Positions 25,752-33,148 of a stretch of 40,799 bases of DNA are shown here, piece after piece; position 1 is the stretch's first letter; each line of letters opens with the position of its first letter. The translations under genes and the position numbers were made by a program. The notes under the pieces are model-generated. The model was given only the letters and a program-made list of their open reading frames with translations. It searched no databases and was not told the origin of the DNA. Source of the DNA: an uncultured Selenomonadales bacterium (GTDB lineage: Bacteria; Bacillota; Negativicutes; Selenomonadales; Selenomonadaceae); contig CALGGP010000346.1 in NCBI GenBank assembly GCA_937915885.1, forward strand, positions 1 through 40,799. Reading direction: 5' to 3'.

Positions 25752-26585
25752 ATGGATATTGGAAACGGAATGAGCCCTGCAGACTTCGCGGCTGTGATGA
25801 ACGGTAACCGCAACGGCTTCGGAGGCTACGGAGGCTTCGGAGACGGCGCGGGCGCTTGGTGGATCATCATCTTGTTCTTGTTCGCAATGAACGGCGGATG
25901 GGGCAATGGCGGTTGGGGCAATCGCGGCGGTGCCATGCCTTACATCGTCAATAACGACACTCAGACCGACATTCAGCGCGGTTTTGATCAGCAGTCTCTT
26001 ATGGCGGGCATCGGCAACTTGACGAACGCCGTCTCTAGCGGTTTTGCCAACGCCGAAGTCTCACGTTGCAACGCTCAAACGAACTTACTGCAGACGCTCA
26101 ACGCCAATCAGAACGCAAGCACGGCGGCTATGAATCAGATCGCCATGGGCTTGCAGAATTGCTGTTGTGAAAACCGCGCGGGGCTTGCCGACTTAAAGTA
26201 TACGGTTGCCACGGAAAATTGCGCCGACCGTCAAGCGATATCGGACGGGCTCCGTGATGTGATCGCCAACAACACCGCCAACACCAACGCTTTAATGTCT
26301 TCGATCAACTCGGGCATTCAAGCAATCAAAGACGACCTCTGTCAGGATCGACTCGACGCCGCCAACCGACAGATCGCTCAACTTCAGACACAACTCAACA
26401 TGGCAAATTTGGCGGCAAGTCAAACCGCGCAAACCGCGCAACTTATTCAGGATAACAACGCTCAGACTGCCGCGCTCATTCAGCGCATCGCTCCCGCGCC
26501 CACCCCCAGTTATACCGTCCCTAATCCTTACACAGGCTGTTGCGGCAATCAAGGATACTACGGCGGTTGCGGTTGCACGGGATAA
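25752..26585 (+). CDS. Gly/Trp-rich, membrane-anchored, Asn/Gln-rich protein
   Basis: A 277-residue protein of unusual design. Residues 21-33 are Gly-rich, followed by a hydrophobic segment AWWIIILFLFAMN (about 34-46) and a GW-rich stretch. Residues 65-240 are a long Asn/Ala/Gln helix region with a CCCEN cluster near residue 137-141. The C-terminus is Cys/Gly-rich (TGCCGNQGYYGGCGCTG). The mix of membrane segment, coiled coil and Cys clusters suggests a virion-associated or membrane channel protein. No enzyme motif is visible. Confidence 0.7.
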   Translation: MDIGNGMSPADFAAVMNGNRNGFGGYGGFGDGAGAWWIIILFLFAMNGGWGNGGWGNRGGAMPYIVNNDTQTDIQRGFDQQSLMAGIGNLTNAVSSGFANAEVSRCNAQTNLLQTLNANQNASTAAMNQIAMGLQNCCCENRAGLADLKYTVATENCADRQAISDGLRDVIANNTANTNALMSSINSGIQAIKDDLCQDRLDAANRQIAQLQTQLNMANLAASQTAQTAQLIQDNNAQTAALIQRIAPAPTPSYTVPNPYTGCCGNQGYYGGCGCTG

Positions 26586-26599
26586 GGGAGGCGCTCGAC

Positions 26600-27067
26600 A
26601 TGGCTGAATGGAGCGCCAATGCTCTGCAAACCGTCAATCCCGGTGAGACTATCGTTTTTACCGAAAATCCCGTTCCCTGTCGGCGCGGCTTGATCCGTCA
26701 CCGTGACGATACAGGCAACTTTCTGTTGGCGGGCTACGTGCCACGGCAAAGCGGTTGTCAATGTCAACGTCAGCGTTCGGCTAATTATCTTGTCGACTTC
26801 GGAGCAAACATCGCGATCCCCGAGGGCGGTACCGTCGGCGCAATCTCCGTTGCGCTTACCATCGACGGCGCTACGATCCCGTCAAGTTCGATGATCGTCA
26901 CGCCTGCCGCCGTAAATCAATTCTTCAATGTCAGCCGCGCGATCAATGCCCCCGTTTTCAACGGCTGTTGCGAATCGCTGGCTGTTCGTAATACAAGCAA
27001 TCAGGCAATACTCGTGCAAAACGCCAACATCATTATCAGCCGCCCCGATCTGGCTGTTACGAGATAA
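26600..27067 (+). CDS. Jelly-roll-like cassette protein
   Basis: A 155-residue protein starting at ATG 26600 after GGGAGGCG. The N-terminal region holds Cys/Arg-rich strands (VPCRRGLIRHRD, SGCQCQRQRS). The C-terminal half is a beta-sandwich: EGGTVGAISVALTIDGATIP, then NVSRAINAPVFNGCCESLAV and a closing strand with ILVQNANIIISR. This resembles the trimeric jelly-roll caps found on phage and spore-surface fibres. A virion surface role is inferred. Confidence 0.65.
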   Translation: MAEWSANALQTVNPGETIVFTENPVPCRRGLIRHRDDTGNFLLAGYVPRQSGCQCQRQRSANYLVDFGANIAIPEGGTVGAISVALTIDGATIPSSSMIVTPAAVNQFFNVSRAINAPVFNGCCESLAVRNTSNQAILVQNANIIISRPDLAVTR

Positions 27068-27079
27068 GGAGGCTCGACG

Positions 27080-27511
27080 ATGCATAAGACGCTTGAAAAA
27101 ATTCAAGACGCGGTCGAAGAGGCTATTCGTCCGATCATCGCAAAAGGCGCCGCTATGAATGCCGCCGAGCTCGACGTTCTCACGAAAGCCGTTTGCACCA
27201 TTGAAAAGATCAATCAGATCGAAACTGCCGAGGATTATTCGCGCGATCGAAGTTTCGACGACGGCAATTCTTTTCGACGCGGACGGAGCCCGAGCACCGG
27301 CAGATATGTCAGCCGCGATCCAATGCCGCACTTTGAAGGCGCGACCGCCCGCCGTTTCTATGACGGCGATATGTCGCGTTCCGGCGGCTACAGCGGACAT
27401 TCCATCAAGGATCGCATGGTCTCACAACTTGAAAAAATGTATGACGAGGCGCAAACCGATCACGAACGTCACGTTCTCGATACTTGGTTGCGCCGTATTC
27501 ACAACGAGTAA
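27080..27511 (+). CDS. Last cassette protein, helical with Arg/Ser linker
   Basis: A 143-residue protein. The N-terminal helix (KTLEKIQDAVEEAIRPIIAK) and a C-terminal helix (IKDRMVSQLEKMYDEAQTD) flank a disordered, Arg/Ser/Gly-rich middle (FRRGRSPSTGRYVSRDPMP). AGGAGG precedes ATG 27080. It closes the cassette; a terminator follows five bases later. Confidence 0.7.
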   Translation: MHKTLEKIQDAVEEAIRPIIAKGAAMNAAELDVLTKAVCTIEKINQIETAEDYSRDRSFDDGNSFRRGRSPSTGRYVSRDPMPHFEGATARRFYDGDMSRSGGYSGHSIKDRMVSQLEKMYDEAQTDHERHVLDTWLRRIHNE

Positions 27512-27515
27512 AATC

Positions 27516-27547
27516 AAAGGCGTCTCTGTTTTCGGAGGCGCCTTTTT
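27516..27547 (+). terminator. Intrinsic terminator after small-gene cassette
   Basis: Eleven-bp stem AAAGGCGTCTC/GAGGCGCCTTT (one G-U pair), eight-base loop, five T (27543-27547). It separates the cassette from the endolysin. Confidence 0.88.
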
Positions 27548-27566
27548 AGTCTATGAGGTGAACGCC

Positions 27567-28100
27567 ATGAAGATTTTCGTCAATCCCGGACATGCCCCCG
27601 ATCCCATTGACGATCCCGGCGCCGTCAACGTCCGACTCGGGCTAAAGGAATCGCTCATTGCGCGGCGCATTGGTGAGCGTGTTGCCACTTACCTTGCCAA
27701 TGTCGGATATACCGTCAAAGTCTTTCAGTTCGACGGGCTAAGTCAAATTTGCGACGCCGCCAATAATTGGGACTCCGACTTGTTTGTTTCAATTCACTGC
27801 AACGCCGCCAACGGGCTTGCGCGCGGGACGGAAACTTTCCATGCTCCTTACTCCGCAAAAGGTTATCTGCTGGCGCGGGCTATTCATCAACAGATTGTCG
27901 GCTCTATCGACGTGCCTTATCGTTATTGGGATCGCGGCGTCAAGCAAGCGGGCTATTACGTCCTAAAGTATACCGACATGCCCGCCGTTCTCGTCGAGAC
28001 TGCATTCATCGATAACGACGACGACGCACAGCTTTTGGTCGAGCGTGAAGATGATTTTGCCCGTGCCATTGCGCGCGGCGTCTCCGACTTCTATAAATAA
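27567..28100 (+). CDS. N-acetylmuramoyl-L-alanine amidase endolysin
   Basis: A 177-residue Amidase_3 enzyme that cuts the bond between muramic acid and L-alanine in peptidoglycan. Zinc ligands are visible: His8 in VNPGHAPD, Glu27 in LGLKESLIA and His78 in VSIHCNAAN; the catalytic Glu is in VLVETAFIDND near 145. No cell-wall binding domain follows, so it is a single-domain lysin. ATG 27567 follows TGAGGTGA. It lies 4 kb from the holin-like gene, with a repressor switch and the small-gene cassette in between. Confidence 0.93.
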   Translation: MKIFVNPGHAPDPIDDPGAVNVRLGLKESLIARRIGERVATYLANVGYTVKVFQFDGLSQICDAANNWDSDLFVSIHCNAANGLARGTETFHAPYSAKGYLLARAIHQQIVGSIDVPYRYWDRGVKQAGYYVLKYTDMPAVLVETAFIDNDDDAQLLVEREDDFARAIARGVSDFYK

Positions 28101-28138
28101 AAAGTAGCTCCCTTTCGACTATATTTTTGTTAATCAAA

Positions 28139-28179
28139 CGAAACTTTTTCTTGACTTTTAGTTTCGGCTATGATAACAT
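28139..28179 (+). promoter_or_regulatory. Rightward promoter with flanking inverted repeat
   Basis: TTGACT (28151-28156), 17-bp spacer, TAACAT (28174-28179), with TG one base before the -10. CGAAACT (28139-28145) and AGTTTCG (28160-28166) form an inverted repeat around the -35. A second short palindrome CGAAATTCG lies at 28204-28212. This looks like a regulated promoter with its own operator, unlike the GACAAAA sites at 24.1 kb. Confidence 0.8.
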
Positions 28180-28227
28180 TCGCATCGTCAACAGGCAATC
28201 AGCCGAAATTCGAAAGGAGAGAAAGAC

Positions 28228-28563
28228 ATGAAGGCAGAAGTTATCCTCAAGGCGACGGTCTCGACCGTTATCGAAATCGAATACGACGATGAAAACGAAC
28301 TCGACGCCGAACTCGACGACGCGGCGGATCGTTTCTACGAGCACTGCACCCAGGACTTTGACGGCTACATGGTTGACGCCGACGAGTGCACAGCACAAGA
28401 CTATTACGAGTACCGGGAAGATAGCGATCGCGAACTCAAATTGCAGTGCAACGCCGCAAATCTCGTAGACGCATTAGTAGCAATGATCGACGACGATCGC
28501 GTTAGCTGTCTCGGCGATAAGCGCGATATACGCGATACGATCCGCAGAGCTATCTACAGCTAA
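28228..28563 (+). CDS. Acidic accessory protein in single-gene cassette
   Basis: A 111-residue, very acidic protein (Asp/Glu-rich throughout: EYDDENELDAELDDAADR). It has its own extended -10 promoter, a strong SD GAAAGGAGAG and its own terminator, the layout of a moron gene. Acidic small proteins of this type are often DNA mimics or partners of basic host proteins, for example anti-restriction proteins. That role is a guess; no family is recognised. Confidence 0.7.
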   Translation: MKAEVILKATVSTVIEIEYDDENELDAELDDAADRFYEHCTQDFDGYMVDADECTAQDYYEYREDSDRELKLQCNAANLVDALVAMIDDDRVSCLGDKRDIRDTIRRAIYS

Positions 28564-28590
28564 GCGATACCCGACGACACATAAACTAAG

Positions 28591-28615
28591 ACCGCCGACA
28601 CCGGCGGTTTTTTTT
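28591..28615 (+). terminator. Intrinsic terminator of acidic-protein cassette
   Basis: Perfect seven-bp stem ACCGCCG/CGGCGGT, ACAC loop, eight T (28608-28615). Confidence 0.93.
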
Positions 28616-28619
28616 GCGT

Positions 28620-28892
28620 TCATTCCCGATGCTCCTGTATGTCAAACAGTTTGGCGCCGCAATGCGGGCAATAATTTTGCGGTTGACTGTGGAATTTCCC
28701 GCACGTCGGACATAAATAACTCTTTTGCTTGATCCCCGTCGGGCGACAAATGATATACAGCGGCAAGAATATTATCGTCAAAAAGAATACGCCGAGCGCC
28801 CACAATACCGGTGAGGAACTGCCGCGACTTTTCGCATCACTGTATACCAACGCGCTGATCGTCACTACCACGAACAAGGCGAATCCCCACAT
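28620..28892 (-). CDS. Two-helix membrane protein with zinc ribbon
   Basis: A 90-residue protein on the minus strand, one of four minus-strand genes in the window. Two membrane segments (GFALFVVVTISALVY and VLWALGVFFLTIIFLPLYII) precede a zinc ribbon with CPTC...CPHC near residues 65-82. ATG 28892 is chosen because AAAGGAG precedes it at nine bases. Its own promoter, opposite orientation and membrane location suggest a lysogen-expressed gene, such as superinfection exclusion, which is inference. Confidence 0.7.
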   Translation of the reverse strand: MWGFALFVVVTISALVYSDAKSRGSSSPVLWALGVFFLTIIFLPLYIICRPTGIKQKSYLCPTCGKFHSQPQNYCPHCGAKLFDIQEHRE

Positions 28893-28920
28893 ACAAATCA
28901 TCTCCTTTGTTCTTGCAACT

Positions 28921-28949
28921 ATTTTACTCATTTGCACTAAGAAAAGCAA
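28921..28949 (-). promoter_or_regulatory. Promoter of membrane zinc-ribbon gene
   Basis: Minus strand TTGCTT (28944-28949), 17-bp spacer, TAAAAT (28921-28926). Confidence 0.6.
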
Positions 28950-28977
28950 CACGGAAAATAAAAACTTAATCGTTTTG

Positions 28978-29006
28978 TTGACACCGCGCGCTTTTCGATA
29001 TACAAT
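28978..29006 (+). promoter_or_regulatory. Rightward promoter for early genes
   Basis: TTGACA (28978-28983), 17-bp spacer, TACAAT (29001-29006). The likely start of the early/replication operon, diverging from the minus-strand membrane gene. Confidence 0.88.
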
Positions 29007-29045
29007 CCGTTAAAAAAAAAACTTAAGTAAAGGAGGATTGGCAGC

Positions 29046-29267
29046 TTGAAAATGTCCTTGAAGTCTTACAGAGTCAACAAGAATTTGACGCAGGACGAAG
29101 CCGCCGCTCAGTTGGGCATATCGCGCGCGGCTCTTGCAAGATATGAGACGGGGCGCGGGTTTCCGAACGTTCCTCTCATTCAAAAGATCGAGCAATTGTA
29201 CGGCATATCTTTTGTGGACATTGATTTTATGCACGACAGGGAGTCCGACAGTACGGAAACGTCATGA
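29046..29267 (+). CDS. Small XRE-family HTH regulator
   Basis: A 73-residue Cro-like protein. The HTH is LTQDEAAAQLGISRAALARY (about residues 14-33), then ETGRGFPNVPLIQKIEQLYG. Translation likely begins at TTG 29046, nine bases from AGGAGG; ATG 29052 is the alternative. As first gene of the early operon, it may control that operon or oppose the minus-strand repressors. It overlaps the next gene by four bases. Confidence 0.85.
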   Translation: MKMSLKSYRVNKNLTQDEAAAQLGISRAALARYETGRGFPNVPLIQKIEQLYGISFVDIDFMHDRESDSTETS

Positions 29268-29677
29268 TAAACACAAGAAACGTCGTGCTTGCCGTTCGTG
29301 ATGTGCCCGATCACGCCGTCCACACCGTTAATAATCTCCGTTGCGCCGTCTTCAAAGACGCCGCCGTTTTCTTCCACATCGACGACATTGCTAAACGTCT
29401 CGGAATTCCCGATAACTGGGCATATCTCGAAAGGAAACTCCGCGCATCGCGCGCCATCAGCAAAACTCACATCATACCTTTAGAGACCAAACGACGCGGA
29501 TTTTTCCTCCGATCCGATGCTACTCTTTCGCTCGTGGATCAGCTGATACACGATGCGCGGTCTCATTACACGCGATTCTGCCGACAAACTTTCAGAGACG
29601 AAGTTCTGATACCAACCACCATCGAACTTGCCGCGTTGGCGCGTGTCGCGGCTAATACTCCGTCAAACGATCGTTGA
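29264..29677 (+). CDS. Early protein, possible antirepressor-like domain
   Basis: A 137-residue protein translated by an ATGA overlap with the HTH gene. VNNLRCAVFKDAAVFFHIDD followed by IAKRLGIPDNW resembles the N-terminal part of BRO/antirepressor-type domains, and the C-terminus is helical. I give that family only as a weak suggestion. Position after a Cro-like gene would suit a regulator. Confidence 0.6.
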   Translation: MINTRNVVLAVRDVPDHAVHTVNNLRCAVFKDAAVFFHIDDIAKRLGIPDNWAYLERKLRASRAISKTHIIPLETKRRGFFLRSDATLSLVDQLIHDARSHYTRFCRQTFRDEVLIPTTIELAALARVAANTPSNDR

Positions 29678-29874
29678 CTACGGCGGCTTCCGCACGGAGC
29701 CGTCACGTGAGCGATCGGGCGACTTCTGGGTTTCACTAAAATTTTATGAAAAGAGGTGAACCCCTGCCTCACAACAAAATGGGTTGTCGCCGATCGGGGG
29801 CGCGCGCACGAAGAATTACATCCCGCTTTGTCGCTCGCCACCATTGCTCAAATTTATTCTAGGAGTGAGGTTTT

Positions 29875-30534
29875 ATGCCTGCCAAAAAGAATTCGGTCGA
29901 AGAAAGGATCGAGATTCCGCCGCTCAACATCAAAACTTTTGTCTTGACGATTGTCGGCGATTCTCCTCTCATCGTCCACGCTTGGAGTGACAAGGCGAAA
30001 CGCATGATGCTCGAAAAGCAGACCAAAAAGGCGACCGCCGGTAAGGAAATTCGCAAGCCCTATGTCGAATTTGCCGATTCCCTCTACTGGCTCACGCCCA
30101 AGCCCGATCTCGACGGGCTGTCCGACGAAAAAGCGGCAGAGATTATCGATAAGGCGATCCCCAATGCAAAGTTCGGATTCCCGACCGTCGGTATTAAAGC
30201 CGCTGCCGCCTCCGGTGGTTTTCGCTCGAAAGTCACGAAGAACAAAACCGATGCGCGCGCTGCCTTCCATCTGCAGGGCATCTATGCCGTGATCGAAGGC
30301 ACGCCGCAAATCCGCGAAGACATGGTTAAAATCGGGCAGGGCACTGCCGACCTTCGCTATCGCGGCGAGTTTCCGACGTGGCAGACTTCTTTGACAGTCG
30401 AATACAACGAGCGGGCTATGAGCGCCGAGCAGATCGTCAATCTCTTCAATATCGGAGGCTTCGCTTGCGGCATTGGAGAATGGCGCCCCGAAAAAGGCGG
30501 CGACTACGGCCGATATCACGTCAAAATCGGTTAA
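29875..30534 (+). CDS. Conserved phage protein next to recombination genes
   Basis: A 219-residue protein. Recognisable conserved stretches are VLTIVGDSPLIVHAWSDKAK near the N-terminus, then FPTVGIKAAAASGG, REDMVKIGQGTADLRYRGEF and LFNIGGFACGIGEWRPEKGG. This set is common in replication regions of Firmicutes phages and, as far as I know, has no assigned function. AGGAG precedes ATG 29875. It is followed directly by the GGNNN array. Confidence 0.8.
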   Translation: MPAKKNSVEERIEIPPLNIKTFVLTIVGDSPLIVHAWSDKAKRMMLEKQTKKATAGKEIRKPYVEFADSLYWLTPKPDLDGLSDEKAAEIIDKAIPNAKFGFPTVGIKAAAASGGFRSKVTKNKTDARAAFHLQGIYAVIEGTPQIREDMVKIGQGTADLRYRGEFPTWQTSLTVEYNERAMSAEQIVNLFNIGGFACGIGEWRPEKGGDYGRYHVKIG

Positions 30535-30547
30535 TCGCGGCAGATAA

Positions 30548-30764
30548 GGTAAGGTGCGGCAGGGTTAGGTGTCGCGTGGTTTGGCAGGCCCGGCAGGGCG
30601 TGTTTAGGCTCGGCATGGTTAGGCTCGGCACGGTTTGGCAGGCACGGTTAGGGTGGCAGGATAAGGCATGGCGAGACAAGGTACGGCAGGCTCGGCAGGG
30701 CTCGGTTCGGTAAGTTCAGGCTTGGCGCGGCGAGTTTCGGCACGGCATGGCAGGCTTGGCATGG
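30548..30764 (+). repeat. GGNNN pentamer-phased array, non-coding
   Basis: GG recurs about every five bases across 217 bp, with occasional steps of four or six. Counted starts include 30548, 30553, 30558, 30612, 30617, 30622, 30627, 30632, 30637, 30641, 30646, 30724, 30729, 30739, 30744, 30749, 30753, 30758 and 30763. Intervening trinucleotides vary (most often CAN, CTC, TTA, TTT), so this is a phased pattern and not an exact tandem repeat. The region is strongly G-rich in an otherwise C-rich arm and lies between two genes, ending 12 bases before the SD of the next. Confidence 0.9.
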
Positions 30765-30787
30765 ATATTCACTTCGGAGGTGCTCAT

Positions 30788-31294
30788 ATGATTTACCAAA
30801 AGAAATACACTTGGCGCATCAATAATCAGCCCGTCGACGCGCAATCTGCGGGTGAACATCTCGCGGCGCTCGAACTTCAACACAATTCTTTGACGCCCGA
30901 ACTTGTGCTCGACGATGCGCGACCGTCCGACGCCCTTCTTCATCCCTGCTTTGAATGGGACGATACTAAAGCCGCTGAAAAGTATCGCGTCGAGCAGGCG
31001 CGCTACATCATCGGAAACATCGTCGTCCACATCGAACAGCGCGAATCGGAAAAAATCCCCGAGACGACCAGGGCGTTTATCAGTATCACTCCGTTGCCTC
31101 ACAAGGGCGAATTTGTTTCCGTCAAGCGCGCCTTCAGCAATGAGACTTATCACGAACAAATTCTTCAAAACGCGCTCGCCGAACTCCGCGCATTTCAAAA
31201 GAAATACAACGGATTGACGGAACTCGACGCCGTGTTTTCCGTCATCGATCAAGTTTGCGCCGACCAACAACCGTCGGCAGGAGGCTCCGTATGA
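30788..31294 (+). CDS. Conserved early phage protein, unknown
   Basis: A 168-residue protein starting at ATG 30788, just after SD CGGAGGTG and the GGNNN array. It is mixed alpha/beta: YTWRINNQPVDAQSAGEHLA at the start and FVSVKRAFSNETYHEQILQN near the C-terminus. Placed ahead of YopX-like and RecT genes. I do not recognise a domain. Confidence 0.75.
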   Translation: MIYQKKYTWRINNQPVDAQSAGEHLAALELQHNSLTPELVLDDARPSDALLHPCFEWDDTKAAEKYRVEQARYIIGNIVVHIEQRESEKIPETTRAFISITPLPHKGEFVSVKRAFSNETYHEQILQNALAELRAFQKKYNGLTELDAVFSVIDQVCADQQPSAGGSV

Positions 31295-31524
31295 AAAAAT
31301 TTACGGGCTACTACGACAGTCACGGCGTGCCGATCTACGACGGCGACGTTCTTACCGATCGCCGCATCGATCATTACACGTCGAGGGATCGCTTCCGCGT
31401 CTCGTTCGATACAACCGTCGGTCGTTGGTGCGTCCGCTCCGTCGATAAGTGCCGCCCCTCTTATTGGGAGTTGGCATGCGTGGCGCGATCCGCTCCTCCA
31501 ACCGAAAAAAGAATGGAAGGATAA
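31291..31524 (+). CDS. Short YopX-like protein
   Basis: A 77-residue protein. KKFTGYYDSHGVPIYDGDVL matches the start of the YopX-type fold (F.G..D..G..IY.GD), here in a shortened version. SD GGAGG lies before ATG 31291, and the gene overlaps the previous one by four bases. Function of the family is not established. Confidence 0.7.
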   Translation: MKKFTGYYDSHGVPIYDGDVLTDRRIDHYTSRDRFRVSFDTTVGRWCVRSVDKCRPSYWELACVARSAPPTEKRMEG

Positions 31525-31528
31525 AAAG

Positions 31529-31903
31529 ATGCGTGAGATCAAATTTCGTGGCAGAGACATAAGCGGAGGAGCATGGGTCACCGGCGACCTTAATATTCTT
31601 GCTGACGGACGCGTTTATATTCTGCACCCCGTCAATACGCAAGCGCTATACTCTTGCCGTTTTGCAGGCGTATCTGTCGAGCCCGAGTCGGTCGGGCAAT
31701 TCACCGGTTTCAAAGATAAGGAAGGCAAAGAAATTTTTGAAGGCGATATCCTCATTACCGACAAGCTCGGCGATGTTGACGATCCCAGTTTCCTTGTCGT
31801 TTGGCACGACGGCGGTTGGGCTCTCGTCGATCCCATTACCGACAAATATATCGATTTCCTCACATCATACAACGCCGATAATTTTTTCGTCATGCGCTCG
31901 TGA
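31529..31903 (+). CDS. YopX family protein
   Basis: A 124-residue protein starting MREIKFRGRDISGGAWVTGD, followed by VGQFTGFKDKEGKEIFEGDI, both hallmarks of the YopX family found in many phages. The two YopX-like genes are adjacent, probably from duplication. Their role in the phage is unknown. Confidence 0.9.
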   Translation: MREIKFRGRDISGGAWVTGDLNILADGRVYILHPVNTQALYSCRFAGVSVEPESVGQFTGFKDKEGKEIFEGDILITDKLGDVDDPSFLVVWHDGGWALVDPITDKYIDFLTSYNADNFFVMRS

Positions 31904-31921
31904 ATTGAAAGGAGTATTTTT

Positions 31922-32674
31922 GTGTCTGCCGAAAACAGCATTGCAGTCGTCGTAAAAAACGACGCTATTCAAAAACGTTTTTCAGACGTTCTCGGTAAGA
32001 GTGCTCCCGCCTTCATTTCCTCCGTCATTTCTACCGTCAAGAACACGCCCGCTTTGCAGAAATGCGACCCCATGTCTGTGTTGACTGCCGCGATAAATGC
32101 CGCTACACTTAGACTTGCCGTCAACCCCAATCTCGGACAAGCATATCTCGTTCCCTTCAACAATCAGTGTCAACTGCAGATCGGTTGGAAAGGTCTCGTC
32201 CAACTTGCACAGCGGAGCAAGCGCTATAAATCCATCACCGCCGTTGCCGTTTACGAGGGCGAGATCATTTCCTTCAACAAGTTCACCGAGGAAGTCATTT
32301 ACGGCGACAAAATCTCTGATACTCTTGTCGGCTTTTTCGCCAGATTCGAACTCATTGACGGCTTTACCAAATCTATGTTTTGGTCGACTGCCGACATGGA
32401 GCAACACGCATTGAAATTTTCTAAGTCGTATCGTTACGACAAGCAAAACAATCGGACTACTTCCGTTTGGTCTTCCAATTTCGAGGCGATGGGCATTAAG
32501 ACTTTGCTACGTCGACTGTTGAGCCAATACGGGCCGCTGTCGATCGATGATAACGCCATGGCATTTGCCTTGTCGGAGGAGCCGATCCCGGTCAACGACG
32601 AAACGCCCGTCGAAGAGATCACCGTCCCGTTCGACGATACTACCAAGAAGGGCGGCGACACCAATGAAACTTAA
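31922..32674 (+). CDS. recT: RecT single-strand annealing protein
   Basis: A 250-residue RecT-family recombinase that anneals complementary single strands during recombination and repair of phage DNA. Family blocks: DPMSVLTAAINAATLRLAVN, then LGQAYLVPFNNQCQLQIGWK and GLVQLAQRS, and a later VWSSNFEAMGIKTLLRRLLS. The start is GTG 31922, eight bases after AAGGAG. No exonuclease partner (RecE/YqaJ) is seen next to it. It overlaps the following small gene by 11 bases. Confidence 0.96.
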   Translation: MSAENSIAVVVKNDAIQKRFSDVLGKSAPAFISSVISTVKNTPALQKCDPMSVLTAAINAATLRLAVNPNLGQAYLVPFNNQCQLQIGWKGLVQLAQRSKRYKSITAVAVYEGEIISFNKFTEEVIYGDKISDTLVGFFARFELIDGFTKSMFWSTADMEQHALKFSKSYRYDKQNNRTTSVWSSNFEAMGIKTLLRRLLSQYGPLSIDDNAMAFALSEEPIPVNDETPVEEITVPFDDTTKKGGDTNET

Positions 32675-32870
32675 GGTTACTCTCACCGACGGGCTTACAA
32701 AAGCCGACTACTCCGATGAATGCATTGCCTCACAAATCAAAGAAAAATATCCGCATGCCGTTTTCGTCGAAGTCACACTTCGTGCCGATCCATCCGGCGG
32801 CTATTTTGCGGATTGCACTGTTGACAACGTCCGCTTTGAGCGCATCAGACGCATTACCGGCTATCTTTAG
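32664..32870 (+). CDS. Small protein coupled to RecT
   Basis: A 68-residue protein starting inside the recT end (ATG 32664). It has a beta-alpha-beta pattern: KLKVTLTDGLTKADYSDE, then FVEVTLRADPSGGYFADC. No known family; translational coupling supports it being real. Confidence 0.6.
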   Translation: MKLKVTLTDGLTKADYSDECIASQIKEKYPHAVFVEVTLRADPSGGYFADCTVDNVRFERIRRITGYL

Positions 32871-33138
32871 CGGCGACCTTAACTCGTGGAACGATGCAAA
32901 GCGCGCCGAGGAGCGCGATCGCGTCAAGCACGGCATCGACGAGACGCCCGAGGACAATCCCGCGCTCGGTGATCCCGACGATCAGCCCGCGTCCAATGAT
33001 GAAGCGGTTGCCTTCGCCGACGAGCCCGTTGACAAGTCTGCAGTCATCCGCGTCGCTCATATCGATCCTTACCGTCCGCCCGTTCCAAAAGAATGGGCTG
33101 ATCAGGAACGTTGGTATTGGCGCAATTACATTGACTGA
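32836..33138 (+). CDS. Acidic hypothetical protein, start uncertain
   Basis: The frame is open from 32716 to 33138, but codons before about 32860 lie over the previous gene and look like a shadow. The convincing protein begins near AIFSGDLNSWNDAKRAEERD and ends PVPKEWADQERWYWRNYID, with an acidic, disordered middle. No ATG or GTG with an SD is present where it should start; TTG 32836 is the nearest candidate. A frameshift error or a start lost by mutation are both possible. Confidence 0.5.
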   Translation: MSASDALPAIFSGDLNSWNDAKRAEERDRVKHGIDETPEDNPALGDPDDQPASNDEAVAFADEPVDKSAVIRVAHIDPYRPPVPKEWADQERWYWRNYID

Positions 33139-33148
33139 GGAATTATTC

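Noticed and set aside
29750..29862. 37-codon open frame between the early genes
   Set aside because: No SD and no protein-like pattern; 29678-29874 holds no gene that I can support.
30378..30713. Open frame overlapping the GGNNN array
   Set aside because: It overlaps the 29875 gene in another frame, and its second half is only translated array.
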